DNA from: Asaia bogorensis
GTDB lineage: Bacteria; Pseudomonadota; Alphaproteobacteria; Reyranellales; Reyranellaceae
Direction: 5' to 3'
Length of the DNA: 64,000 bases
Assembly: GCA_945889625.1 (NCBI GenBank)
Contig: CAMDCE010000006.1
Location: 1 to 64,000, forward strand
Part shown: one piece after another, positions 28,573 to 37,719 of the stretch
How positions within the stretch are numbered: the first letter of the stretch is position 1
How the letters are laid out: the number at the start of each line of letters is the position of its first letter
Notes under the pieces: model-generated
The model's database searches: none
Told to the model about the DNA's origin: nothing
The model's input: only the letters and a program-made list of their open reading frames with translations
Made by a program: the position numbers and the translations under genes

Positions 28573-29138
28573 TGGAACACGTGCCGACCTTTTCCTTGCC
28601 GCCGGTCAGCCTGGTGCTGGGCGGCGCGCGCTCGGGCAAGAGCACGCATGCCGAGAGGCTGGTCGCCGGCACGCTGCATGGTGCGGCCCCCCATCCGGCG
28701 GTCTATATCGCCACCGCCCAGGCCGGCGACGTCGAGATGGCGACTCGCATCATGGCCCATCGCGCCCGGCGCGGCGCCAATTGGACCACCGTGGAGGAGC
28801 CGCTGAAGCTCGGCGAGGCGGTGCTGGCCGCCGGCACGCATCGCCAGCCGGTGCTGGTCGATTGCCTCACCCTTTGGCTGTCCAATCTGATGCATGCCGG
28901 CGAGGACCTTGACGAGGCCACCGACGAGCTGCTGCGGGCGCTCGATGGTTTTGCCCCGCCGTTGGTTTTTGTCAGCAACGAAGTGGGGCTCGGCATCGTG
29001 CCCGACACGCCGCTCGGCCGGGCTTTCCGCGATGCCCAGGGCCGGCTCAATATGCGGATGGCCGAGCGCGCCGACCGGGTTGTTTTGGTGGCCGCGGGCC
29101 TGCCCCTGATCCTCAAGGATCGCCCGGCCCCCCGCTGA
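28572..29138 (+). CDS. cobU: Adenosylcobinamide kinase / adenosylcobinamide-phosphate guanylyltransferase
   Basis: The 188-residue product (ATG in TGATG) has a Walker A loop GGARSGKS at residues 17-24. YIATAQAGDVEMATRIMAHRARRGANWTTVEEPL carries the guanylylated-His region, and LVDCLTLWLSNLM forms Walker B. LVFVSNEVGLGIVPDTPLGRAFRDAQGRLN is the C-terminal signature. The enzyme (CobP in aerobic nomenclature) phosphorylates and guanylylates adenosylcobinamide, making the substrate for CobS. It closes the plus-strand cobalamin run. Confidence 0.96.
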   Translation: MEHVPTFSLPPVSLVLGGARSGKSTHAERLVAGTLHGAAPHPAVYIATAQAGDVEMATRIMAHRARRGANWTTVEEPLKLGEAVLAAGTHRQPVLVDCLTLWLSNLMHAGEDLDEATDELLRALDGFAPPLVFVSNEVGLGIVPDTPLGRAFRDAQGRLNMRMAERADRVVLVAAGLPLILKDRPAPR

Positions 29139-29232
29139 GGGCCTCAATTCTGCCCTGAAACATGGTATGATTCGGGTTGTTGTGGCCGTCTAGGCGCTTC
29201 CCCGGCGTCGGCCTCAAACCAAGGAGCAGAAA

Positions 29233-29919
29233 ATGAAGCTCGATCGCCGAACCGTCCTTGGCGCGACCGCGGCCGCCTTTGCCGCCCCGCTGCTCGCTGC
29301 CACGCCCTCCCACGCCGATGCCAAGCGCCAATCGCTGGTCGACCAGTCCCTGGCGTCGGCCCGCAAGGTCATCACCAGCAAGGACTACCCAGACGCCCCC
29401 AAGCAAATGGCCAAGGCCAAGGCCGTGCTGATCGTGCCGGAACTCGTGCAGGGTGGCTTCATCCTGGGCGCGGCCGGCGGGCGCGGCACCCTGCTGGCGC
29501 GCACCTCGCCCAACAACTGGAGCTACCCCGCCTTCTACGGCATGGGCTCCGGCAGCCTCGGCCTGCAGGTCGGCGCCAAGGTGTCCGAGATCGTGTTCAT
29601 CATCCTGACCGACAAGGGCTTGGCCGCGCTCCTCGACCACAAGTTCAAGTTCGGCGCCGAAGTCGGCGTGACCATGGTGGCGGTCGGCATCGGGCTTGAG
29701 GGTGCGTCGACCGCGGCGGGCGGCTCCGACATCGTGGCCTTCTCCAATTCGGCCGGCCTGTTCGCCGGCGCCTCGCTCGAAGGCTCGTATCTCGACGCCG
29801 ACAACGACTGGAACGCGCTCTACTACGGCCAGGGCGCGACCGGCCGGGCGATCGTCACCGAGCGCCGCTTCACCAACCCCGGCGCCGAGCCGCTCAGGCA
29901 ATTCCTCGCCAGGTGGTGA
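29233..29919 (+). CDS. SYLF (YSC84/DUF500) lipid-binding domain protein, Tat-exported
   Basis: This 228-residue protein starts with a Tat signal (KLDRRTVLGATAAAFAAPLLAATPSHA, cleaved near residue 30). The SYLF domain fills the rest: SLASARKVITSKDYPDAPKQMAKAKAVLIVPELVQGGFILG and, near the end, GASLEGSYLDADNDWNALYYG. SYLF domains bind phosphoinositides in eukaryotes; the bacterial role is probably envelope lipid binding. The ATG has AAGGAG upstream. A TATGAT hexamer near 29166 may be its -10 box, though no matching -35 is clear. Confidence 0.9.
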   Translation: MKLDRRTVLGATAAAFAAPLLAATPSHADAKRQSLVDQSLASARKVITSKDYPDAPKQMAKAKAVLIVPELVQGGFILGAAGGRGTLLARTSPNNWSYPAFYGMGSGSLGLQVGAKVSEIVFIILTDKGLAALLDHKFKFGAEVGVTMVAVGIGLEGASTAAGGSDIVAFSNSAGLFAGASLEGSYLDADNDWNALYYGQGATGRAIVTERRFTNPGAEPLRQFLARW

Positions 29920-29948
29920 AGCAACAGTGGTGAACCGGCAGCGGTGAG

Positions 29949-30377
29949 CTAACGCCGCTCCACGCGCTGCTTCAGCGCCCGGTTCAGCGCGTCGAAACCC
30001 TGCGCGGTGTCGCGCAGCATGGCGCCGAACAGCGGCACCAGGACTCCGCGGAAATCCTCTTCCTGGCGAAGACGGCAGCCGGCTGGCGTCGTTTCGATGA
30101 TGAAAGCGTGCTCGCCGTCGAACAGGCCGGGCATGATCACCCGACCGAGCCAGCGCAACTCGCGCTCTGGCTCGGCGACTAGGACCGTGGGCTTGAAGGT
30201 CATGACGCCCCGTCCTGCAGGCTGCACCGTGACTTCCAGACGCGTGCCGACGCGCGGCTCGCCGACCAGGCGGCGGATGAAGGGATTCCACTCAGGATAG
30301 GCCGCGAAGTCGGTCAGCACGCGCCAGGTCGCGGCCGGCGACGCCGCTATGTCGATGGCTGTCGCGAGGCGACGCAC
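29949..30377 (-). CDS. SRPBCC (START-like) domain protein
   Basis: The 142 residues show the polyketide-cyclase/START pattern: IDIAASPAATWRVLTDFAAYPEWNPFIRRLVGEPRVG at the N-terminus, then a beta-rich middle (RELRWLGRVIMPGLFDGEHAFIIE) and a long C-terminal helix. Such proteins bind a hydrophobic ligand in a central cavity; no catalytic residue can be named. It lies 22 bases after the CoA-transferase subunit B gene on the same strand and may be expressed with it. Confidence 0.85.
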   Translation of the reverse strand: MRRLATAIDIAASPAATWRVLTDFAAYPEWNPFIRRLVGEPRVGTRLEVTVQPAGRGVMTFKPTVLVAEPERELRWLGRVIMPGLFDGEHAFIIETTPAGCRLRQEEDFRGVLVPLFGAMLRDTAQGFDALNRALKQRVERR

Positions 30378-30399
30378 CCGCTGTACCCGTCGTCCTCGG

Positions 30400-31059
30400 C
30401 TAGGCGACCTTCAGGCTTGCATCGATCGCGAGCTTGGCCTTGGTCTTGGTCTTCACTTCATCAACGGTCACGCCGTCGGCGAGCTGGATCAAGGTCACGC
30501 CACCCGTACCTTTTTTGTCGACGGTGAAGACGCCGAGTTCGGAGATCACCATGTCGACCACCCGCCGGCCGGTGAGCGGCAGGGTGCATTCCTTCAGGAG
30601 CTTCGAGGCGCCGTCCTTGGAGACATGCTCCATGGTGACGATCACCCGCCGCACGCCGGCGACCAGGTCCATCGCGCCGCCCATGCCCTTCACCATCTTG
30701 CCCGGGATCATCCAGTTGGCGAGGTCGCCGTTTTCCGCCACTTCCATGGCGCCCAGGATGGAGAGGTCGATGTGGCCGCCGCGGACCATGGCGAAGCTGT
30801 CGGCCGAGGAAAAATACGATGTGCCCTTGACCTCGGTCACCGTCTGCTTGCCGGCATTGATGATGTCGGCGTCGACCTCGTTGTCGTAGGGGAAGGGGCC
30901 GACGCCCAACATGCCGTTCTCGCTCTGCAGGGTGATGTCGACGTCGTCCGGCACATAGTTGGACACCAGCGTCGGAATACCGATGCCGAGATTGACGTAG
31001 TAGCCGTCCTTCAGTTCCTTGGCGGCGCGCGCCGCCATCTGATCGCGGGTCCAGGCCAT
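30400..31059 (-). CDS. scoB: 3-oxoacid CoA-transferase, subunit B
   Basis: This 219-residue subunit contains the catalytic Glu in [14 protein letters not shown] (SENG motif, near residue 47), [17 protein letters not shown] before it and the glycine loop [15 protein letters not shown] later. With subunit A it forms the succinyl-CoA:3-ketoacid (or acetoacetate) CoA-transferase that activates acetoacetate in the cytosol. The ATG has GAGG upstream. It follows subunit A by 13 bases. Whether succinyl-CoA or acetyl-CoA is the donor is not visible. Confidence 0.94.
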   Translation of the reverse strand: MAWTRDQMAARAAKELKDGYYVNLGIGIPTLVSNYVPDDVDITLQSENGMLGVGPFPYDNEVDADIINAGKQTVTEVKGTSYFSSADSFAMVRGGHIDLSILGAMEVAENGDLANWMIPGKMVKGMGGAMDLVAGVRRVIVTMEHVSKDGASKLLKECTLPLTGRRVVDMVISELGVFTVDKKGTGGVTLIQLADGVTVDEVKTKTKAKLAIDASLKVA

Positions 31060-31072
31060 GGTAGTTGCCTCC

Positions 31073-31774
31073 TCAAGCCTTGCGAATGGTGCGCTGCTCG
31101 ATCTTCTTGTCGTAGGGCGCGCCGCAGAAGATGCGGTTCACGAAAATGCCCGGCGTGTGGATGTGGTCGGGATCGAGCTGGCCGACCTCGACCAGTTCCT
31201 CGACCTCGGCAACGCACATCTTCGCAGCCGTCGCCATCATCGGATTGAAGTTCCGCGCCGCCTTGCGATAGACGAGGTTCCCGGACTTGTCGCCCTTCCA
31301 CGCCTTGACCAGCGCCAGGTCGCCGACCAGGCCGCGTTCCATGACGTATTCCTCGCCGTCGAAGACCTTGGTCTCCTTGCCTTCGGCGACCAGCGTGCCG
31401 ACGCCGGTCTTGGTATAGAAGGCGGGGATCCCCGCGCCGCCGGCCCGGCAGCGCTCGGCCAAGGTGCCCTGCGGATTGAATTCGAGCTCGAGCTTGCCTT
31501 CGAGGTAGAGCTTGGCGAAGGTCTTGTTCTCGCCGACGTAGGAACTGATCATTTTCTTGATCTGGCCGGTCTCGAGCAGCAGGCCGAGGCCGGCGCCGTC
31601 GATGCCGGCGTTGTTGGATACGCACGTCAGGTTCTTGGCGCCGAGGTCGCGCACGGCCTCGATCAGCTTGTCGGGAATGCCGACCAGCCCGAAACCGCCG
31701 CACATCAGCATCATGCCGTCGCTCAGCACGCCGTCGAGCGCCGACTTGGCGTCTTTGTAGACCTTGTTTGCCAT
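31073..31774 (-). CDS. scoA: 3-oxoacid CoA-transferase, subunit A
   Basis: This 233-residue subunit carries the CoA-binding region [27 protein letters not shown] at residues 14-40. The glycine-rich [23 protein letters not shown] and the C-terminal [24 protein letters not shown] are also seen, all characteristic of ScoA/AtoD proteins. It is the first gene of the two-subunit transferase and is preceded by 58 bases and then the EamA gene. The pair is the usual way to use acetoacetate or PHB-derived ketone bodies. Confidence 0.94.
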   Translation of the reverse strand: MANKVYKDAKSALDGVLSDGMMLMCGGFGLVGIPDKLIEAVRDLGAKNLTCVSNNAGIDGAGLGLLLETGQIKKMISSYVGENKTFAKLYLEGKLELEFNPQGTLAERCRAGGAGIPAFYTKTGVGTLVAEGKETKVFDGEEYVMERGLVGDLALVKAWKGDKSGNLVYRKAARNFNPMMATAAKMCVAEVEELVEVGQLDPDHIHTPGIFVNRIFCGAPYDKKIEQRTIRKA

Positions 31775-31832
31775 CGCCTCTTTCCGTGCAAGTCCCGTAC
31801 CGTCCGCATATGCGGGACGCGGTCGCGGGCTG

Positions 31833-32723
31833 TCAATTGCGCGTGCTGTCCAGGATCACGACGGCAATCCCTGTGATCACCAGTGCCGTGCCGAGCGCCA
31901 GCGGGAGCGTGATCGTCTCGCCCAGCAGCACGATCGACGAGGCGATGCTGAGCAAGGGCACGCCCAGCATGGCCATCGAGCCGATGACCGGCGGCAGGGC
32001 CCGCCCGACCGACACCGCGGCCCAGGTCGCGATCGGACCGGCAAAGGCGCCGATGTAGAGCAACGCCATCCAGAGTTCTTTTTTGCCGAGCTCCAGATAA
32101 CCCGCAGGCTCGGCGAGCAGTGCCAGGCTCCAGAGGAGGGCCGCCGCCACGCTCATCTGCCAGGGCAGCACATCGAGCGGCGTCAGCTTCCAGCGGTGGC
32201 GGCGGATATGGACGATGGCAATCGCCCAGGTGAAGCCCGCCAGCAACAGCCAGAGGTGACCCCAAATGACCGCCTTGTCGGTCCAGTCGAAGCGTAGCGG
32301 ATCGACCAGGACAACGATCCCCGTGAGTCCGAGCACGACGCCCGCCACGGCGCGCCATCCGACTTTCTCGCCAATCAGCAGGGAGAGCGGCACGATCCAT
32401 AGCGTGGCGGTGTAGGCGAGCACGCTCGAGCGGCCGGCGGGTAGGCTCTGCATGCCGAGATTGGAGAAGGCGAAGAAGCAGGAAAGCTGCAGCGCGCCGA
32501 CCGACAACACGATCGGCCAATCGGCGCGCTGCGGCCAGGCGAGGCGGCCGAGGCAGGCCAGCAGAATAAAGGCGGTGGTGGCCGACAACGTGGCGCGCGC
32601 GGCGGCAAACCACAGCGGCGTCGAGGCCTCCAGGCCGACCTTGATGATCGGCCAGCTGAGGCCAAACAGGATGATGTTGGCGGCAAGCTGCAGCCACGCG
32701 ATCCGGGGGACTTCTCTTGTCAT
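31833..32723 (-). CDS. EamA/DMT-family transporter
   Basis: The 296-residue protein has ten predicted membrane helices in two five-helix EamA repeats. The first repeat includes FGLSWPIIKVGLEASTPLWFAAARATLSA. The second ends GSMAMLGVPLLSIASSIVLLGETITLPLALGTALVITGIAVVI, the classic EamA end. Such proteins usually export amino acids or other metabolites. No neighbour tells the substrate; the CoA-transferase genes follow on the same strand after 58 bases. Confidence 0.92.
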   Translation of the reverse strand: MTREVPRIAWLQLAANIILFGLSWPIIKVGLEASTPLWFAAARATLSATTAFILLACLGRLAWPQRADWPIVLSVGALQLSCFFAFSNLGMQSLPAGRSSVLAYTATLWIVPLSLLIGEKVGWRAVAGVVLGLTGIVVLVDPLRFDWTDKAVIWGHLWLLLAGFTWAIAIVHIRRHRWKLTPLDVLPWQMSVAAALLWSLALLAEPAGYLELGKKELWMALLYIGAFAGPIATWAAVSVGRALPPVIGSMAMLGVPLLSIASSIVLLGETITLPLALGTALVITGIAVVILDSTRN

Positions 32724-32739
32724 CGGCGGCGGAGTAATC

Positions 32740-32830
32740 TCCGCCTCGAGCGGAGCGAAGGATCTCGCCGAACGATCAGGCAGGGACCTGTATGGTTGGC
32801 CTTAGGTCCTTCGCTACGGTCCGGACGACA
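32740..32830. repeat. Intergenic repeat, relative of the element at 15537-15632
   Basis: The gap between the EamA gene and gltB contains a GGCGGAG..CTCCGCC hairpin, GAAGGATCTCGCC and an end GGTCCTTCGCTACGGTCCGGACGACA. The end matches the last 15 bases of the copy inside the outer-membrane channel gene. It has the look of a dispersed intergenic repeat; only two related copies are visible here. Confidence 0.45.
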
Positions 32831-32835
32831 GTGGT

Positions 32836-35800
32836 TCACGCCCGTTTCGCCTTCACGGTCGTCAGCGGCTGCGGCAGGCGCTGCAGCATCTCCTTCGGGA
32901 CCACCTGCCAGAAACGCTCCAGGCAGCGGTCCCAGTCGTTGAGCAGCCGGGCGCCCTGCGGCGACTTGGTCTCCGCGACATGCTCCCCGATCAGCGCCTT
33001 GAGCTCGCCCTCCCAATGCGGATGGCCGAGGCGCTGCCACACCACCGTCTCGGGATTGACCTTGAGCGCAAAGACGTCGTCGGGGTCGTAGACGAACGCC
33101 ATGCCGCCCGTCATGCCGGCGGCGAAGTTGACGCCGATCGAACCCAGGATCACCGCCGTGCCGCCGGTCATGTACTCGCAACCGTTCGAGCCCAGCCCCT
33201 CGACCACGGTGTCGGCGCCGGAGTTGCGCACAGCGAAGCGCTCGCCGGCGCGGCCGCAGGCGAACAACTTGCCCGCCGTCGCGCCATAGAGAACCGTGTT
33301 GCCGATGATGGCGTTGTTCTCCGGCACCAGCGGGCTCGACACCGTGGGCTTGACCACGATGGTGCCACCGCTCAGCCCCTTGCCGACATAGTCGTTGGCG
33401 TCGCCGAACACTTCGAGCTTCATGCCGCGCACGGTGAAGGCGCCGAGCGACTGGCCGGCGGTGCCGCGCAGGCGGATGGTCACGGTGTCGGGCTGCAGCC
33501 CCGCCATGCCGTACTTGCGGGTGATCATGGCGGCCAGCCGGGTGCCCACCGCGCGATGGGTGTTCCGCACGCTGTACTGCAGCTGCATCTTCTCGCGGTG
33601 CGTGAACAGCGGCTGGGCGTCGCGGATCATCTGGGCGTCGAGCGCGTCGGGCACTTCGTTGCGGCCCACGACGGTGCAATGCACGGCGCCCGAGCCGCCA
33701 TCGGCGCGGGTCAGCAGCGGGCTCAGGTCAAGGTCGTCGAGATAGCGCGCGCCGCGGCTCACCTGCTTCAGCAGATCCGAGCGGCCGACGATCTCGAGCA
33801 GCGAGCGGTATCCCAGCTGCGCCAGGATCTCGCGCACCTCTTCGGCCACGAAGCTGAAGAGATTGACCACCTTCTCGGGCGAGCCCTCGAACTTGGCGCG
33901 CAGTTTCGGATCCTGGGTGCAGACGCCGACCGGGCAGGTGTTGGAATGGCACTGCCGCACCATGATGCAGCCCATGGCGATCAATGACGCCGTGCCGATG
34001 CCGTACTCCTCGGCGCCGAGCAGGGCCGCGATCACCACGTCGCGGCCGGTCTTGATGCCGCCGTCGGTGCGCAACATCACCTTCTCGCGCAGGCGATTGA
34101 GCGTCAGCACCTGGTGAGTTTCCGACAGCCCCATCTCCCAGGGAATGCCGGCATACTTGATGCTGGTCTGGGGCGAGGCGCCGGTGCCGCCGCTATGGCC
34201 GGAGATCAGGATCACGTCCGCTTTTGCCTTGGCGACGCCGGCGGCGATGGTGCCGATGCCCGAGCGGGCCACCAGCTTCACCGTCACCCTTGCCTCGGGA
34301 TTGATCTGCTTCAGGTCATAGATGAGCTGCGCCAGGTCCTCGATCGAATAGATGTCGTGGTGCGGCGGCGGGCTGATCAGACTGACGCCGGGTGTCGAGT
34401 GGCGCAGCCGGGCGATCATCTCGCTCACCTTGACGCCGGGCAGCTGGCCGCCTTCGCCCGGCTTGGCGCCCTGGGCCACCTTGATCTCGAGCTCGCGGCA
34501 GTTGTTGAGATACTCCGCCGTGACACCGAAACGTCCGGAGGCGACCTGCTTGATCGCCGACGAGGCGTTGTCGCCGTTGGCGCGTGGGCTGTAGCGCGCC
34601 GGATCCTCGCCGCCCTCGCCGGAATCGGACTTGGCGCCGATGCGGTTCATGGCGATCGACAGGGTCTCGTGCGCCTCCGGTCCCAGCGCGCCCAGCGAGA
34701 TGCCGGGCGACACCAGCCGCTTGCGCAGCTCGGTGATCGATTCGACCTCGTCGATGGCGATCGGCTTGCGGTCGGCCCGGAAGTCCAGAAGGTCGCGCAG
34801 GTTGATCGGTGGCAGGCGGCGCACGGCCTCGCTGTACTTGCGGTACTTGGCGTAGGACTCGGTATTGACCGCGTCCTGCAGCATGTGGATGAGGTTGCCC
34901 TCGAAGTTGTGGTGGTCGCCGCCGGTGCGCCACTTGTAGAAGCCGCCGATCGGCAGCGCGATCACCTCCTCGTCGAAGGCGCGGGCGTGCTGTTGCGCGA
35001 TCTTCTCCTGCACGCCGCGCAGGCCGATGCCGGAGATGCGCGACGGCATGCCGGGGAAGAACTCGGCGACCAGCGAGCGCGACAGGCCGACCGCCTCGAA
35101 GTTGCAGCCGCCGCGATAGGACGACAGCACCGAGATGCCCATCTTGGACATGGTCTTGAGCAGCCCCTCGTCGAGCGCCTTCTTGTAGTTGGCCAGGCAC
35201 TGGCCGAGCGTCTGCTTGCCGAACAGGCCGCGCGCATGGCGGGCGGCGATCGTCTCCTCGGCGAGGTAGGGATTCACCGATGTGGCCCCGACGCCGATGA
35301 TGACGGCGGCATAGTGCACGTCGAGGCATTCGCCCGAGCGGACGTTGAGCGAGATGAAGGTGCGCAGCGACTGGCGCACCAGATACGAATGCACGCAGCC
35401 GGCGGCCAGGATCATCGGCAGGGCGGCGCGGTCGGCGTCGATGTTGGCGTCGGTCAACACGACATGCTGGCAGCCGCTGCGGACCGCCTCCTCGGCCTCC
35501 CGGCAGATGCGGTCGAAGGCCTGGCGCATGGCGTCCAGCCCGCCCTTGCTCTCGAAGGTGCAATCGATGCGCGCGGCCGACTCGCCCATGTACTTGCGCA
35601 TCGCCTCGAACTCGGCGTTGAGCACGATCGGCGACTGCAGCGACAGCATCTCGCTCTGTTCGGCGCTCTCGTCGAGGATGTTGCCGAGGTTGCCCAGCCG
35701 CGTGCGGATCGTCATGACGTTGCGCTCGCGCAAGCTGTCGATCGGCGGGTTGGTGACCTGGCTGAAGTTCTGGCGGAAGTAGTGGTGCATGCCGCGATAG

Positions 35801-37380
35801 GTGTCGCTCAGCACCGCCAGCGGCGCGTCGTCGCCCATCGAGCCCACGGCTTCCTTGCCGTCCTCGACCATGGGATGGAGGATCATCTCGAGATCCTCGA
35901 CCGACCAGCCGGCGGCGAACTGGCGGCGGCGCAGCTCGTCGGGAGCGAAGTGCTGGTCGTGCGGCGTGTCCTGCTTGATCAGCGAATCGAGTTCGACGGT
36001 GCGGTCGGTCCAGCTGGCGTAGTCCTGGGTGTCGGCCAGCATGTCCTTCAGCTCGCGGTCCTTGTAGAGCCTGGGCTGGTCCATATCGACGGCCAGCATT
36101 TCGCCGGGGCCGAGCCGGCCCTTTTCGACGATCTTCATCTCGTCCTGCGGCACCATGCCGGCCTCGGAGCCGGCGATCAGCAGATCGTCTGAGGTCACCA
36201 CGAAGCGCATGGGCCGCAGCCCGTTGCGGTCGAGCCCGACCAGCGCCCACTTGCCGGCGACGGCGGCGATCGCCGCCGGCCCGTCCCACGGCTCCATGAC
36301 GCCGTTCACGTAGTTGTACATGGCGCGGTGCTTGGGCGGCACGTTGGGGTTGGAGGCCGAGGCCTCGGGAATCATCATCGCCTTGACCATCGGCAAGTTG
36401 CGATGGCCGCGCACCAAAAGCTCGAACACGTTGTCGAGCGCCGAGGAGTCCGATGCGCCGGGCTGGATGATCGGCTTCAGGTCCTCAACCGCGCGGCCGA
36501 AGCCCTCGTATTCGAGGCGCGCCTCGTGGCTCTTCATCCAGTTGACGTTGCCCAGCAGCGTGTTGATCTCGCCGTTGTGCGCCAGCACGCGGAAGGGCTG
36601 CGCCAGCTTCCATTGCGGGAAGGTGTTGGTCGAATAGCGCTGGTGGAAGATCGCGAAGCGCGATGTGAAGCGCTCGTCGAGCAGGTCGGGATAGAAGGCC
36701 GACAGATGCTCGGCCAGGAACATGCCCTTGTAGACGACCGAGCGGCAGCTGAGCGAGCAGACGTAGAACTCGACGATGTTCTCGGCCAGTGCGGCCTTCT
36801 CCATGCGCCGGCGCAGGATGTAGAGCTGCTTCTCGAACTCGCGGTTATCGAGCCTGGCGTCGCCGCGGCCGATCAGGATCTGCTCGATCTCCGGCCGTGT
36901 CGCATTGGCCTTCTCGCCGATCACCGAGATGTCGACCGGCACCTGGCGCCAGCCCAGGATGGTGTGGCCGAAGCGCAGGATCTCGGTCTCGACGATGATG
37001 CGGCAGCGCTCTTGGGCGCCGAGATCGGTGCGCGGCAGGAACACCATGCCGACCGCGACGCGGCCGACCTGCGGGTCCTCGCCGCTCGAGTCGCGGATGT
37101 ACTCCTTGAAGAAATCCTGCGGGATCTCGACATGGATGCCGGCACCATCGCCGGTCTTGCCGTCGGCGTCGACGGCGCCGCGATGCCACACCGCTTTCAA
37201 GGCATCGATGCCCGCCACCACCACATCGCGACGGCGCTTGCCATCCAGCGCCGCGACCAGCCCGACACCGCAGGAATCGATCTCCTGGGCGGGGTTGTAG
37301 CCGTATGCGGCGGTGAGCCTCGCGACACCGTCATGGTGATCGCGGATGTACTGCTCGGAGTCGAAGGGTGGTGTGGACAT
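32836..37380 (-). CDS. gltB: Glutamate synthase (NADPH) large subunit
   Basis: The start at 37380 (AAGGA eight bases upstream) gives 1514 residues; the open frame runs further up, but that part lies in a palindromic repeat. Cys37 in EIDSCGVGLVA is the expected N-terminal nucleophile after removal of a 36-residue propeptide. The glutamine amidotransferase domain is followed by the central domain and the FMN-binding synthase domain (SGHSGGTGASPQTSIKYAGIPWEMGL). The 3Fe-4S Cys set (CIMVRQCHSNTCPVGVC) and the C-terminal GXGXG beta-helix come next. It makes two glutamates from glutamine and 2-oxoglutarate, with electrons from GltD. Confidence 0.97.
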   Translation of the reverse strand: MSTPPFDSEQYIRDHHDGVARLTAAYGYNPAQEIDSCGVGLVAALDGKRRRDVVVAGIDALKAVWHRGAVDADGKTGDGAGIHVEIPQDFFKEYIRDSSGEDPQVGRVAVGMVFLPRTDLGAQERCRIIVETEILRFGHTILGWRQVPVDISVIGEKANATRPEIEQILIGRGDARLDNREFEKQLYILRRRMEKAALAENIVEFYVCSLSCRSVVYKGMFLAEHLSAFYPDLLDERFTSRFAIFHQRYSTNTFPQWKLAQPFRVLAHNGEINTLLGNVNWMKSHEARLEYEGFGRAVEDLKPIIQPGASDSSALDNVFELLVRGHRNLPMVKAMMIPEASASNPNVPPKHRAMYNYVNGVMEPWDGPAAIAAVAGKWALVGLDRNGLRPMRFVVTSDDLLIAGSEAGMVPQDEMKIVEKGRLGPGEMLAVDMDQPRLYKDRELKDMLADTQDYASWTDRTVELDSLIKQDTPHDQHFAPDELRRRQFAAGWSVEDLEMILHPMVEDGKEAVGSMGDDAPLAVLSDTYRGMHHYFRQNFSQVTNPPIDSLRERNVMTIRTRLGNLGNILDESAEQSEMLSLQSPIVLNAEFEAMRKYMGESAARIDCTFESKGGLDAMRQAFDRICREAEEAVRSGCQHVVLTDANIDADRAALPMILAAGCVHSYLVRQSLRTFISLNVRSGECLDVHYAAVIIGVGATSVNPYLAEETIAARHARGLFGKQTLGQCLANYKKALDEGLLKTMSKMGISVLSSYRGGCNFEAVGLSRSLVAEFFPGMPSRISGIGLRGVQEKIAQQHARAFDEEVIALPIGGFYKWRTGGDHHNFEGNLIHMLQDAVNTESYAKYRKYSEAVRRLPPINLRDLLDFRADRKPIAIDEVESITELRKRLVSPGISLGALGPEAHETLSIAMNRIGAKSDSGEGGEDPARYSPRANGDNASSAIKQVASGRFGVTAEYLNNCRELEIKVAQGAKPGEGGQLPGVKVSEMIARLRHSTPGVSLISPPPHHDIYSIEDLAQLIYDLKQINPEARVTVKLVARSGIGTIAAGVAKAKADVILISGHSGGTGASPQTSIKYAGIPWEMGLSETHQVLTLNRLREKVMLRTDGGIKTGRDVVIAALLGAEEYGIGTASLIAMGCIMVRQCHSNTCPVGVCTQDPKLRAKFEGSPEKVVNLFSFVAEEVREILAQLGYRSLLEIVGRSDLLKQVSRGARYLDDLDLSPLLTRADGGSGAVHCTVVGRNEVPDALDAQMIRDAQPLFTHREKMQLQYSVRNTHRAVGTRLAAMITRKYGMAGLQPDTVTIRLRGTAGQSLGAFTVRGMKLEVFGDANDYVGKGLSGGTIVVKPTVSSPLVPENNAIIGNTVLYGATAGKLFACGRAGERFAVRNSGADTVVEGLGSNGCEYMTGGTAVILGSIGVNFAAGMTGGMAFVYDPDDVFALKVNPETVVWQRLGHPHWEGELKALIGEHVAETKSPQGARLLNDWDRCLERFWQVVPKEMLQRLPQPLTTVKAKRA

Positions 37381-37399
37381 GACGGCGTTCCTTGGCATC

Positions 37400-37515
37400 T
37401 GACCCCCTCCGCCCCGATTACGGGGCACCTCCCCCGAAGACGGGGGAGGAGAAGGTTCCTTGCCTCCCCCGTCTTCGGGGGAGGTGTCGCCGTCAGACGG
37501 CGACGGAGGGGGTCA
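37400..37515. repeat. Palindromic (REP/BIME-like) repeat cluster
   Basis: An outer inverted pair TGACCCCCTCCG (37400-37411) / CGGAGGGGGTCA (37504-37515) encloses four inner hairpins. They are GCCCCG-ATTA-CGGGGC (37411-37426), CCTCCCCCG-AAGA-CGGGGGAGG (37428-37449), its exact reverse complement at 37463-37484, and GTCGCCGTC-A-GACGGCGAC (37486-37504). The cluster lies between the tautomerase gene and gltB and must be present in any gltD-to-gltB transcript. Confidence 0.85.
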
Positions 37516-37520
37516 TGAAC

Positions 37521-37706
37521 TCATGAATCGGAAAAAAGCTTCCCGGCCTCAGCCCAGTTCTCTTTCTTGATGTCGGTCAGGATGATCTGGACGGCGTCGG
37601 GCGTGCAGCCGAGCGCGCGGCAGGTGCCCTCGGTCAGTTCCTTGGCCAGTTTGCGGCGCTGCTCGGTGGTGCGGCCCTCGAACAGCTGGACGTTGATCAT
37701 CGGCAT
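37521..37706 (-). CDS. 4-oxalocrotonate tautomerase family protein
   Basis: The 61-residue product starts MPMINVQLFEGRTTEQRRKL. Removal of Met exposes Pro1, the catalytic base of this family. Length is that of the 4-OT hexamer subunit (about 62). AAGGGAG precedes the ATG at 37706; the longer open frame upstream overlaps the transferase gene and is not credible. It tautomerises enol/keto acids. It sits with a glutathione S-transferase gene between gltD and gltB, an unexpected place. Confidence 0.92.
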   Translation of the reverse strand: MPMINVQLFEGRTTEQRRKLAKELTEGTCRALGCTPDAVQIILTDIKKENWAEAGKLFSDS

Positions 37707-37719
37707 GGCTTTCTCCCTT

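Noticed and set aside
37381..37428. Longer N-terminus for gltB starting at 37428 or 37398
   Set aside because: The start at 37428 lies within a palindromic repeat; the start at 37380 gives a 36-residue propeptide before the catalytic Cys, as expected for the family, and has AAGGA upstream. The one at 37398 remains a weak option.
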